15,604 bases of DNA from an uncultured Prevotella sp. (GTDB lineage: Bacteria; Bacteroidota; Bacteroidia; Bacteroidales; Bacteroidaceae). How positions within the stretch are numbered: the stretch's first letter is position 1; each line of letters begins with the position of its first letter. The notes below the pieces were generated by a model. That model did not search any database. It worked only from the letters and a program-made list of their open reading frames with translations, and was not told the DNA's origin. Of this stretch, positions 1 to 6,511 are shown piece by piece. Location: assembly GCA_900543975.1 (NCBI GenBank), contig UQTI01000067.1:1-15604 (forward strand), read 5' to 3'. The translations under genes were made by a program, and so were the position numbers.

Positions 1-94
1 GGATGAAACATGCAACGATGATCCAAATTGCATCTCTAACTCCCTGGAATCCCGATTTCTTCTTGGGATTCGCTTTAGCTTGTGTAGTTGCCAT
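1..94 (-). CDS. MotA/TolQ/ExbB proton channel family protein, N-terminal fragment (cut by window edge)
   Basis: Only the first 31 codons lie in the window. The protein begins MATTQAKANPKKKSGFQ, a short hydrophilic Lys-rich cytoplasmic leader, and then enters what looks like the first membrane segment (AIWIIVACFI). This beginning resembles ExbB/TolQ-type proteins of Bacteroidales, inner-membrane proton channels that energise TonB-dependent outer-membrane transport together with ExbD and TonB. The start ATG is at 94 and a good Bacteroidetes-type promoter lies 105-135 bases upstream. The assignment rests on the N-terminal pattern only; the channel domain itself is outside the window. It lies downstream of the aminotransferase gene on the same strand but appears to be separately transcribed, because a terminator hairpin and its own promoter lie between them. 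Confidence 0.6.
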   Translation of the reverse strand, partial: MATTQAKANPKKKSGFQGVRDAIWIIVACFI

Positions 95-198
95 AATTTT
101 TTAGAATTTTAAAAAGTTATTATTGGTTAATAATATATTTTTCCGTTGTTAGTGCATGTTAGGCGCTGTTATTGCCGGCTTTGCTTTCTTACTTTGTG

Positions 199-228
199 CA
201 AAGTTAGCAAATAAAGCCGAATAACAAT
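199..228 (-). promoter_or_regulatory. Bacteroidetes-type promoter for the ExbB-like gene
   Basis: Read on the minus strand there is a perfect -7 box TAACTTTG (199-206) and an ATTG at 225-228 as the -33 box, 18 bases apart. This fits the Bacteroides consensus TTTG / TAnnTTTG closely. Transcription would start near 190 and leave a leader of roughly 95 bases, AT-rich with no obvious structure. Confidence 0.6.
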
Positions 229-272
229 CTTTTACCCCATGCTTTAACATAATTTTTATTTCAACGGGCTAA

Positions 273-303
273 AAGCCTGTCATTTTTCTATTTTGACAGG
301 CTT
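273..303 (-). terminator. Hairpin terminator after the aminotransferase gene
   Basis: A perfect 10-bp inverted repeat (AAGCCTGTCA / TGACAGGCTT) with an 11-base A/T loop begins 18 bases beyond the aminotransferase stop codon. On the minus strand it is followed by only a short T-rich stretch, so it is a moderate intrinsic terminator or mRNA 3'-end stabiliser. Confidence 0.6.
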
Positions 304-320
304 GAAGCGCGTTTCGTTTC

Positions 321-1514
321 TTATTTAAGTAGGCTAAGAGCGTTCTTTATTCTGCTCATTGCCTCTTTAATGTTGTCGTCACTTGTGGCGTAGCTCATGC
401 GGAAGCAGTCGGGATCGCCGAAGGCATCGCCGCCCACTGTTGCAACGTGTCCTACCTCAAGCAGGTACATTGCAAAGTCGGTTGAGTTGTTGATGGTTCT
501 CTGTCCGTCAGTCTTTCCGAAGAAACTGCTGCATTTTGGGAAGAGATAGAAGGCACCTTCTGGTTTGTTGACCTCCAGTCCGGGTATCTCTTTAGCAAGA
601 CTTACGATGAGGTCGCGACGGCGCTCAAACGCCTGACGCATGGTCTCTACGCAGTCTTGTGGCAGGGTGTATGCTGCCTCTGCCGCTTTCTGGCTTACCG
701 AGCACGGTCCGCTTGTGTATTGTCCTTGCAGCTTGTTGCAGCCCTTCACAATCCACTGTGGTGCAGCGATGAAGCCTATGCGCCAGCCTGTCATGGCATA
801 AGCTTTAGACACGCCGTTCACGATGATAGAGCGCTCCTTCATGCCTTCAAACTGTGCAATGCTTTCGTGCTTTCCTATGTAGTTGATGTGCTCGTAAATC
901 TCATCGGCGAGCACATACATACCTTCATGTTTCTTTATAACCTCAGCCAGAGCCTCAAGCTCATCCTTTGAGTAGACGCTGCCTGTAGGGTTGCTGGGCG
1001 AGCAGAGAATGAGCATGCGTGTCTTCGGTGTGATAGCTGCTTCAAGCTGCTCGGGTGTCATCTTGAAGTTCTGCTCAAATCCGGCGTTCACGATCACTGG
1101 TGTGCCGCCAGCAAGCTTCACCATCTGCGGGTAGCTTACCCAGTAGGGTGCAGGTATGATAACCTCCTCGCCGTCGTTAACAAGAGCCATCACGGTGTTA
1201 CAAACGCTCTGTTTGGCACCGTTAGACACGAGCACCTCGTCGGTGGTGTAGTCTAAGTTGTTCTCTTTTTTCAGTTTTGCCACGATAGCCTTGCGCAGGT
1301 CAACATAGCCAGGCACTGGCGAATAACGGGAGAAGTTATCGTCAATGGCTTTCTTTGCTGCCTCTTTGATGGGTTCTGGTGTGTTGAAGTCGGGCTCGCC
1401 CACACTCATGTTTATAACATCCACGCCTTGAGCCTTCATCTCATTGCTTTTCTGCGACATTGCAAGCGTCTGTGATGGGGCAAGACGATTTAGACGGTCG
1501 GATAGTTGTGCCAT
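321..1514 (-). CDS. aspC: Pyridoxal-phosphate aspartate-type aminotransferase (class I/II)
   Basis: The 397-residue protein is a full-length fold-type I aminotransferase, the usual length for the Iγ/Ib aspartate aminotransferase group. Visible landmarks in order: SVGEPDFNTP (37-46), SNGAKQ (97-102), APYWVSYP (122-129, Trp stacking on PLP), SPSNPTG (172-178, Asn175), ADEIYEH (203-209, Asp204 that pairs with the PLP nitrogen), SKAYAMTGWRIG (236-247) with Lys237 as the Schiff-base lysine, and FRMSYA (371-376) with Arg372 binding the substrate carboxylate. It should interconvert aspartate/oxaloacetate with 2-oxoglutarate/glutamate in the cytosol; some family members also use prephenate or aromatic substrates, which cannot be excluded from sequence. 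It sits alone on the minus strand, with its own candidate promoter and a 3' hairpin. Confidence 0.93.
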   Translation of the reverse strand: MAQLSDRLNRLAPSQTLAMSQKSNEMKAQGVDVINMSVGEPDFNTPEPIKEAAKKAIDDNFSRYSPVPGYVDLRKAIVAKLKKENNLDYTTDEVLVSNGAKQSVCNTVMALVNDGEEVIIPAPYWVSYPQMVKLAGGTPVIVNAGFEQNFKMTPEQLEAAITPKTRMLILCSPSNPTGSVYSKDELEALAEVIKKHEGMYVLADEIYEHINYIGKHESIAQFEGMKERSIIVNGVSKAYAMTGWRIGFIAAPQWIVKGCNKLQGQYTSGPCSVSQKAAEAAYTLPQDCVETMRQAFERRRDLIVSLAKEIPGLEVNKPEGAFYLFPKCSSFFGKTDGQRTINNSTDFAMYLLEVGHVATVGGDAFGDPDCFRMSYATSDDNIKEAMSRIKNALSLLK

Positions 1515-1542
1515 AATTGTACTGATTAATTTAAATTCTCTG

Positions 1543-1574
1543 CAAAATTAAGAAAAAAGTTCATTTCTGCGAAA
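1543..1574 (-). promoter_or_regulatory. Candidate promoter for the aminotransferase gene
   Basis: On the minus strand, TAATTTTG at 1543-1550 is a perfect TAnnTTTG -7 box. A TTTC at 1571-1574, 20 bases upstream, is a weak -33 match. The predicted start lies a few bases below 1543, giving a leader of roughly 20-25 bases to the ATG at 1514. Confidence 0.5.
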
Positions 1575-1770
1575 AAAATGTTTATTATTTTGTCATTAAA
1601 TTCTTAAATTTTACGTTTTCTTTGACAATTTGTTACAGATGTTTAATGGTCTTCTGTTTCGCTTTTTGTTCTTTCCTTAATATTTGCCTGCTCTTCGTGT
1701 CTTTCAATCTGTTCTGTTTTAGACTGATAGGCCATTATGTGAATATCGTTATTTTAAATCTAAGGAATGG

Positions 1771-1847
1771 AAGAAAGACATAAGACAATGCTTTAACGAG
1801 GGTTTGTTTGTGCCTGTTCGTTAAAAGCATGTCTTTTTTGTCTTCTT
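1771..1847 (-). terminator. Long imperfect hairpin, probable ribBA terminator
   Basis: Two arms, 1771-1799 and 1818-1847, are nearly complementary. The inner part pairs GACAATGCTTTAACGA (1784-1799) with TCGTTAAAAGCATGTC (1818-1833) with bulges, and the outer part AAGAAAGACA with TGTCTTCTT. The loop is about 18 bases. It lies about 130 bases beyond the ribBA stop. T-rich sequence follows the stem on both strands, so it could work in either direction. Placement as the ribBA terminator is inferred. Confidence 0.45.
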
Positions 1848-1974
1848 TTATGTCTCTTTTTTTGACAAAGAAATCAGTTTAGAATCGATATCTTTCTTCT
1901 TTACAATCTTGAAGCTCGTGTGTGCCTATACATAATAGGTGTGTTTTTCTTCTTTGCCGAGCCTGTAGTCTTGT

Positions 1975-3186
1975 TTATTTCAGGTGGAGCGTATGGCCCA
2001 TGCGGTCGCGTTTTGTCTTGAGATAACGTTCGTTATATTTGTTTGGCGTAATCTCAATGGGCACGTTCTCCACAATCTCCAGGCCGTAAGCCTCCAGGCC
2101 CACGCGCTTCACGGGGTTGTTGGTGAGCAGGCGCATCTTATGGACGCCGAGCTTGCGCAGCATTTGTGCGCCGCAGCCATAGTCGCGCTCGTCGGGTTGG
2201 AATCCGAGATGCACGTTGGCATCTACCGTGTCGTAGCCCTCTTCCTGAAGCTTGTATGCTGCAATCTTGTTCATCAAGCCTATGCCGCGACCTTCTTGCT
2301 GCATGTATATGAGCACGCCCTTGCCTTCCTTCTCGATCATCTGCATGGCTTTGTGGAGCTGTTCGCCACAGTCGCAACGCATGCTCCCGAGGATATCGCC
2401 TGTAGCGCATGACGAGTGAACGCGCACCAGCACCTCCTCGTTAGGGGTCCATTCGCCTTTCACGAGCGCCATGTGCTCCATGCCGTTGCTCTGCTGGCGG
2501 AACGGTATAAGCTTGAAATGTCCATATTCTGTAGGCATGTCCACCTCTTCGCCCACCTCTATGATCGACTCGTTCTTCAGTCGGTAAGCAATGAGGTCCT
2601 TGATCGTTATGATGCGCATGTTCCATTCCTTGGCCATCTTTTGCAGCTCAGGCATGCGTGCCATTGTTCCGTCCTCGTTCATGATCTCCATGAGCGCTCC
2701 AGCAGGGTAGAGGCCAGCCAGACGGCAGAGGTCTACGGCTGCTTCTGTGTGTCCGCAGCGACGCAGCACGCCGTTGTCTTGAGCGTAGAGCGGGTTGATG
2801 TGTCCTGGTCTTCCGAAGGTCTGCGGTGTCGACTTTGGGTCGGCCAGAGCCTGTATTGTTGCAGCTCGGTCATGAGCAGACACGCCTGTAGAGCATCCTT
2901 CGAGCTTGTCAACGGTCACGGTGAATGGTGTTCCGAGCATTGAAGTGTTGTCGCTGACCTGGTGCGGCAGGTCCAGTTCTTCGCAGCGTGAGAGCGTGAT
3001 AGGTGCGCAGAGCACGCCTCTTGCGTTCTTCAGCATGAAGTTCACCTTCTCGGGTGTGATCTTCTCGGCTGCAATGATGAGGTCGCCCTCGTTCTCGCGG
3101 TCTTCGTCGTCTACAACGATCACGAAGTGTCCATCCTTAAAATCTTTTATTGCATCTTCGATGCTACTGAGCTTGAAATCTCCCAT
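1975..3186 (-). CDS. ribBA: Bifunctional 3,4-dihydroxy-2-butanone-4-phosphate synthase / GTP cyclohydrolase II
   Basis: At 403 residues this is the usual length for a RibBA fusion, which makes both precursors of the riboflavin pathway in the cytosol. The N-terminal DHBP synthase (about 1-200) shows DDEDRENEGDL (26-36), the acidic metal- and substrate-binding loop, and GHTEAAVDL (145-153). It converts ribulose 5-phosphate to the four-carbon unit plus formate. The C-terminal GTP cyclohydrolase II (about 210-403) shows HSSCATGDILGSMRCDCGEQ (257-276) with the zinc cysteines Cys260, Cys271 and Cys273, then QQEGRGIGL (296-304) and RDYGCGAQ (334-341). All key residues are present, so both halves look active. 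The upstream 208 bases contain no recognisable FMN riboswitch but do hold an unusual 17-bp tandem repeat. The permease gene lies upstream on the same strand. Confidence 0.96.
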   Translation of the reverse strand: MGDFKLSSIEDAIKDFKDGHFVIVVDDEDRENEGDLIIAAEKITPEKVNFMLKNARGVLCAPITLSRCEELDLPHQVSDNTSMLGTPFTVTVDKLEGCSTGVSAHDRAATIQALADPKSTPQTFGRPGHINPLYAQDNGVLRRCGHTEAAVDLCRLAGLYPAGALMEIMNEDGTMARMPELQKMAKEWNMRIITIKDLIAYRLKNESIIEVGEEVDMPTEYGHFKLIPFRQQSNGMEHMALVKGEWTPNEEVLVRVHSSCATGDILGSMRCDCGEQLHKAMQMIEKEGKGVLIYMQQEGRGIGLMNKIAAYKLQEEGYDTVDANVHLGFQPDERDYGCGAQMLRKLGVHKMRLLTNNPVKRVGLEAYGLEIVENVPIEITPNKYNERYLKTKRDRMGHTLHLK

Positions 3187-3300
3187 ATTGTTGTTCTTTT
3201 TTTATATTTTTATTTTAGCTAAAGGTGTTGTGGCGTTACAGCTTCAATGTAAGCTTTTCCACCTTATTATATTATAGCTGTATGAATTTCTACTTTTTTT

Positions 3301-3370
3301 CTTTTTTTCCAAAATTCTTTTTTTTCCAAAAAATCTTCTTTTCCAAAAAATCTTCTTTTCCCCCAAAAAC
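3301..3370. repeat. Four-copy 17-bp tandem repeat between the permease gene and ribBA
   Basis: The block TTTTCC followed by an A-run recurs at 3305, 3322, 3339 and 3356, that is, exactly every 17 bases. The two central copies are identical (TTTTCCAAAAAATCTTC); the outer ones are diverged (shorter A-run; CCCCC in place of CC). On the sense strand of ribBA it reads as purine-rich GAAGATTTTTTGGAAAA units. Function unknown. It lies in the ribBA upstream region and just after the permease stop codon. Confidence 0.8.
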
Positions 3371-3394
3371 TTCTTCTTAAGCTTTCGTAACGGC

Positions 3395-5299
3395 TTATTG
3401 CTGTTGCGTAGCGTTTATTCTTGCAATGATCTCGTCGTTGGTGTTTTTAATCACGCCGAGGTCGCGAGACAGACGCAGGCGGAAACGCCACATGCGGAAG
3501 TAGAGGAACAGTCCGAAGGGCACGATGGCTGCCGCCGCGATGTTCATCCATTTGTGGTCGAACGGTCTGGTGTGAGCCTTCACCGAGAGCACAGGGTAAC
3601 AGTTGAGAAGAGCAATGAGCTTGCGGTCTTTCGTGTTGGCAAGGTCTTCAATTATCTCCTCCAGGCTGTCGTTTATCCGTTCGATCTTGTGGTCAGGCCT
3701 GTACTTGAAGAACACCTTGACCCAGTTTGGTGCCCGTTTCAGACGGTGGTGAGCCTCGTAGGTTGTGATGTCTTTCGTCATCAGTTTCAGCTGCTCCACG
3801 TCGTGCGCATATTTTGGCTCGTCAATGATAACCTCTTTGCCCAGGACGCTGCGTTTTATGCGCAGTCCGAGCAAACGCATGAAGAAGTTACGCCACACGT
3901 CAATGTTGAACACCATCGAGTCGTTGATGGCCTTATAGGTGAAGAAGGCAGCCATAGGCACGAGAACGGCAGGTGCCAGACCCTTTCCGAAGGCTATTGT
4001 CCACATTGCTCCTCGCGCCATTCGGTATCCTGTGTTGTCGAGGATATAGTAGAGAATGAACACGAGCACCGATATGAGTACAGGCAGACCCAGTCCGCCC
4101 TTTCTGATGATGGCTCCCAGAGGTGCTCCGATGAAGAAGAACACGATGCAGATGAATGCCAGCAGAAATTTGTCTATTGCGTAGATCTTGTGCAGGCGGA
4201 TCAGACGGTCGCCGCTGTCGGTGAGATAACTCTTGAAGTCGAGGTCTGACGTGCGTTGCTGCACCGCCGAGCTTGCCATGTTGAGCATGCGTTGTCTGTC
4301 GCTTATGGTCATGTGTGCCATGAGCGTGTCAACGTTATATTTGTCCGACGCCGCCCGCTCAACCGCCTTCAGCGAGTCGCGTTTCGATGCGTGAGGCAAC
4401 CTTAAGCTGTAGGTCATGATGTCTTGGTAGAATGCTCGTCCTATGCTGTCATAATCGCTTCTTATCGAGTCGAGGTCGTGCCTTATCTGTGCCAGACTCT
4501 TTGTGCGCGCGTCGTTAGACACCGATGAGGCATCGGCGGCACTGAAATCGCCGTCAAAGTCGAGCACAATCTTTTTCGACACGAACGTCTCGCGGCGGTA
4601 GGGCACAGCCGCGCTGCCTGCCAGCTCCTGCGATTTCATGTTCTCAAACCACTCGCCGCTCCACAGGCTCATGACGAGGTGCTTTTTCTCTGCCGTCGAC
4701 TGTAGCATGCCCGAGTCGGCCAAAATTATTGCCTGGTCCTCGTAGCTTCCCGTCATTCGGTAAATCATGATGCCGTAAAGCTTGCCCGTGTTAAGGTCTT
4801 TTTTCTGCACATAGAGGTTGCAGTTGGGTATGCCGTCGTAGAAAATGCCTTCCGGGATCTCCAGTTCCGGGCTTTTCTGCTTCATGGCGAGCAGCAGCTG
4901 CATGAGGTTGCGGTTGGCAGCCGGTCCAATGGTGTTTTGGAAATAGAACGACAGGAGGCATATAGAGACAGAGATCACGATCAGCGAGCGCGATGCTTGC
5001 AGCAATGAAATGCCTGCTGCCTTGATGGCTGTCAGCTCACTGCTCTCTCCGAGGTTACCGAACGTTATGAGAGATGAGAGCAAGATGGCCAACGGCAAAG
5101 CCTGGGGCACGAGCTGTAAGCCCATGTACCAGAAAAATTGCGCCATGACATCCATGGTCAGTCCTTTTCCAATAAGGTCATCAATGTATCGCCACAGAAA
5201 CTGCATCATCAGCACAAACTGGCAGATGAAGAATGTTCCTATGAAAAGCAATCCGAATTGCTTGGCTATGAAGAGGTCTAATTTTTTTATCCGAAACAT
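3395..5299 (-). CDS. LptF/LptG-type permease (YjgP/YjgQ family), long Bacteroidetes form
   Basis: The ATG at 5299 gives 634 residues beginning MFRIKKLDLF, the typical start of this family. An in-frame ATG at 5329 would add ten residues but lies only about 10-15 bases from the predicted transcription start. LptF and LptG form the inner-membrane part of the LptB2FG ABC transporter, which extracts LPS and passes it to LptC/LptA. Membrane segments are visible near 18-38, 57-85, 103-122, 374-396, 403-423 and 437-456, and the GESSELTAIKAAGIS coupling-helix motif is near 84-98. The roughly 250-residue region between segments three and four would be the periplasmic jellyroll. Unlike the roughly 360-residue enterobacterial proteins, it continues for about 180 residues, including a likely seventh membrane helix near 585-603. 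Whether it is the LptF or LptG subunit cannot be decided here. Confidence 0.88.
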   Translation of the reverse strand: MFRIKKLDLFIAKQFGLLFIGTFFICQFVLMMQFLWRYIDDLIGKGLTMDVMAQFFWYMGLQLVPQALPLAILLSSLITFGNLGESSELTAIKAAGISLLQASRSLIVISVSICLLSFYFQNTIGPAANRNLMQLLLAMKQKSPELEIPEGIFYDGIPNCNLYVQKKDLNTGKLYGIMIYRMTGSYEDQAIILADSGMLQSTAEKKHLVMSLWSGEWFENMKSQELAGSAAVPYRRETFVSKKIVLDFDGDFSAADASSVSNDARTKSLAQIRHDLDSIRSDYDSIGRAFYQDIMTYSLRLPHASKRDSLKAVERAASDKYNVDTLMAHMTISDRQRMLNMASSAVQQRTSDLDFKSYLTDSGDRLIRLHKIYAIDKFLLAFICIVFFFIGAPLGAIIRKGGLGLPVLISVLVFILYYILDNTGYRMARGAMWTIAFGKGLAPAVLVPMAAFFTYKAINDSMVFNIDVWRNFFMRLLGLRIKRSVLGKEVIIDEPKYAHDVEQLKLMTKDITTYEAHHRLKRAPNWVKVFFKYRPDHKIERINDSLEEIIEDLANTKDRKLIALLNCYPVLSVKAHTRPFDHKWMNIAAAAIVPFGLFLYFRMWRFRLRLSRDLGVIKNTNDEIIARINATQQQ

Positions 5300-5346
5300 G
5301 TAGAGTTCTTTGCTTGTCTGTCCGCACAATGCGGTTTACCAGCATG

Positions 5347-5354
5347 CAAAATTA
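5347..5354 (-). promoter_or_regulatory. -7 box upstream of the permease gene
   Basis: TAATTTTG on the minus strand is a perfect TAnnTTTG -7 element, 48 bases from the chosen ATG. I see no good -33 box at the expected 19-21 base spacing, so it is supported by the -7 motif alone. It implies that the permease gene can be expressed independently of the START-like gene upstream. Confidence 0.4.
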
Positions 5355-5502
5355 GTATAAAAAAATCACAATATGGTCATTTTTGTATTTTTTATATAAT
5401 AAAATAAGGTGTAGGAGGGTGTGAGCCCGCAATTTGTCAAAAGGTCAGTTTGAAATTGTGTGCTTCAAAACAGTGTGCCGTCATCTTGGCGCATGTTCGT
5501 GT

Positions 5503-5901
5503 TTACAGTCCGCTTGAGCGTCGCAGCTGTCTGAAGTTGTGTCCCCAGGTGTCGAGGAGCCACTGCTTGTCGTTGGGATCTGTGAAGTCGGTGATGCGTA
5601 AGATATACTCTCCCGTGAGCTGGCTCTTCTCCATTTTTATCTCCACAAAGGTCTCCATGTCCTGTTCGTCGTTCCATGAAAACCTTATGCAGTGGTTTTT
5701 CTTCTTTTCAATGATCGTGGCTTTTCTCATTTCATGGTGGTCGTAGGGGCTTCCCCAGGTAAATGTCAGCGTGTCGCCCTCCAGTGTTACGGTGTCGGCG
5801 AGCCATCGCGCCATGCCCTCAGGTGTGCTCACCATGTTCCACACGATAGAGGTGGATGTCGAGTTGAGCTCTCTTTCGATGTTTATTTGTAGCATTTCCA
5901 T
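5503..5901 (-). CDS. START-like domain protein (AHSA1/SRPBCC superfamily)
   Basis: This 132-residue protein resembles the small START-like proteins common in Bacteroidetes, a helix-grip fold with a hydrophobic cavity. Supporting features are the STPEGMARWLAD segment (25-36), which aligns with the STPxGLxxWFAD pattern of the family, the strand-rich middle FTWGSPY...HCIRFSWND (47-78), FVEIKM (85-90), LRITDF (101-106), and the closing amphipathic helix LLDTWGHNFRQLRR (115-128). The length is normal for the family. No signal peptide or membrane segment is visible, so it is probably cytosolic. The ligand and role are unknown. It is the first gene of the leftward cluster, 203 bases upstream of the LPS permease gene, which hints at envelope or lipid-related work but is only context. 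An ATG two codons in (5895) is an alternative start. Confidence 0.8.
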   Translation of the reverse strand: MEMLQINIERELNSTSTSIVWNMVSTPEGMARWLADTVTLEGDTLTFTWGSPYDHHEMRKATIIEKKKNHCIRFSWNDEQDMETFVEIKMEKSQLTGEYILRITDFTDPNDKQWLLDTWGHNFRQLRRSSGL

Positions 5902-5969
5902 TTCTGCAAGTATAGAGGTTGATGTGTCAAAATAGCCGAGAATAATGACTTGTTTGGTGTTTACATGTG

Positions 5970-6001
5970 CAAAAATACGCTTTTTTTTACATTTTCTGAA
6001 A
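5970..6001 (-). promoter_or_regulatory. Promoter for the START-like gene
   Basis: On the minus strand TATTTTTG (5970-5977) is a perfect -7 box, with TTTC (5998-6001) exactly 20 bases upstream as a -33 box. It lies back to back with the tRNA promoter, whose -33 box starts at 6018, making a compact divergent promoter pair. Confidence 0.5.
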
Positions 6002-6017
6002 TTTTTTCCCGAAAAGT

Positions 6018-6048
6018 TTTGGTGTTTAACAATTTTGTATTACCTTTG
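6018..6048 (+). promoter_or_regulatory. Promoter for the tRNA gene
   Basis: TTTG at 6018-6021 and TACCTTTG at 6041-6048 are both perfect Bacteroidetes promoter boxes, separated by 19 bases. The mature tRNA begins 19 bases beyond the -7 box, consistent with a short 5' leader. Confidence 0.75.
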
Positions 6049-6066
6049 CACCCGCAAAACAACGAT

Positions 6067-6140
6067 GGCGGGATAGCTCAGCTGGTTAGAGCGCATGATT
6101 CATAATCATGAGGTCCCCAGTTCAATCCTGGGTCCCGCTA
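6067..6140 (+). tRNA. tRNA with CAT anticodon, most likely elongator tRNA-Met
   Basis: A complete cloverleaf can be drawn over 74 bases. The acceptor stem GGCGGGA/TCCCGCT closes with a G-U pair at position 1-72 and an A discriminator. The D arm is GCTC/GAGC with loop AGCTGGTTA. The anticodon arm is CATGA/TCATG with loop TTCATAA, giving anticodon CAT. The T arm is CCCAG/CTGGG with loop TTCAATC. CCA is not encoded. The anticodon stem lacks the three consecutive G-C pairs of initiator tRNA, so it is not tRNA-fMet. CAT could also be the tRNA-Ile2 whose C34 is modified to lysidine; the anticodon stem resembles elongator Met more, but I cannot exclude Ile2. Confidence 0.93.
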
Positions 6141-6152
6141 CAATGTTAGATG

Positions 6153-6184
6153 ACGAGTTACAGCAATGTAGCTCGTTTTTTTTT
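6153..6184 (+). terminator. Intrinsic terminator of the tRNA gene
   Basis: A 9-bp stem, ACGAGTTAC pairing with GTAGCTCGT (one T-G wobble) around the loop AGCAAT, is followed directly by an eight-base T run. It begins 13 bases after the tRNA and is a classic rho-independent terminator. Confidence 0.9.
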
Positions 6185-6269
6185 GTATCCCTACGTCACG
6201 TTGTTGACGCATCGATAACAGGTCCTGAATCTCTTTCTTTTACTAAATTGCTTTACTGTAAATTTATTC

Positions 6270-6418
6270 TTTTACTGAACTTTCGCAAAGCACATAACAA
6301 ACAAATTTTCAGGCGCTTATCATCTCAAGCCAACATTGCCGTTCTCAACGTTGTCGCCGCTTTCGGCGCCGCTTGCTTGCTATATTTTCCCTGTTTTAAA
6401 TGCGAAAGTTCAGAAAAA
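6270..6418. repeat. Inverted-repeat-bounded element, possible MITE
   Basis: Two 18-base ends match as inverted repeats at 17 of 18 positions, with an uninterrupted 13-bp core CTGAACTTTCGCA (6275-6287) and TGCGAAAGTTCAG (6401-6413). The 113 bases between carry no ORF and are more GC-rich in the right half, including a GCCG/CGGC mini-hairpin near GGCGCC. No clear target-site duplication is evident. It looks like a small non-autonomous mobile element or a conserved regulatory structure. No transposase with matching ends is visible in the window. Confidence 0.5.
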
Positions 6419-6474
6419 TGACATTAATCAATTTATTTTGCTCAAACAAAAGGTGTTATGTCGTTGGATTTTCG

Positions 6475-6482
6475 TAACTTTG
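6475..6482 (+). promoter_or_regulatory. -7 box for the IMP cyclohydrolase gene
   Basis: TAACTTTG is a perfect -7 element, 29 bases before the ATG at 6512. There is no convincing TTTG at the proper -33 distance. It sits downstream of the inverted-repeat element, so that element does not interrupt the promoter. Confidence 0.5.
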
Positions 6483-6511
6483 CATCCTGATAATTGATTT
6501 TAAAAGTAAAT

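Larger units (their letters stand above)
1515..1974. other. Gene-free, AT-rich stretch between ribBA and the aminotransferase gene
   Basis: About 460 bases with no convincing gene on either strand. It holds the aminotransferase promoter at its left end and a long imperfect hairpin at 1771-1847. Near 1923-1937 there is a small CCTAT/ATAGG hairpin followed by a T-rich stretch on the plus strand. The remainder is T-rich on the plus strand without recognisable motifs. Confidence 0.5.
6141..6511. other. Gene-free stretch between the tRNA and the IMP cyclohydrolase gene
   Basis: About 370 bases with no credible coding region. It contains, in order, the tRNA terminator, a T-rich stretch, a 149-bp inverted-repeat-bounded element (6270-6418) and the -7 box of the downstream gene (6475-6482). 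Confidence 0.6.

Noticed and set aside
3301..3370. CRISPR-like array
   Set aside because: The 17-bp units are directly adjacent with no spacers and are low-complexity, and no cas gene is present.
3187..3394. FMN riboswitch upstream of ribBA
   Set aside because: I looked for the conserved RFN element and did not find its paired core; only a small AGCTT/AAGCT hairpin and the 17-bp repeats are present.
3398..4249. Long plus-strand ORF (283 codons) opposite the permease gene
   Set aside because: It is antisense to a well-supported membrane protein gene, and its translation is His/Val/Glu-rich low-quality sequence with no domain pattern; it is a shadow of codon bias.
5300..5329. Ten-residue N-terminal extension of the permease (ATG at 5329)
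   Set aside because: The family normally begins MFRIKKLD, and the predicted -7 box leaves too little leader for the upstream ATG; the ATG at 5299 is preferred.
6067..6140. tRNA 3' end as an integration site for a genomic island
   Set aside because: I saw no second copy of the tRNA 3' end and no integrase gene in the window.
6095..6421. Plus-strand ORF starting inside the tRNA
   Set aside because: It overlaps the tRNA and terminator, and its end runs through the inverted-repeat element; no protein-like character.
6494..6511. TTG start six codons upstream for the IMP cyclohydrolase
   Set aside because: The upstream codons (ILKVN) do not match the family start, while ATG at 6512 gives the expected N-terminus and lies at a normal distance from the -7 box.
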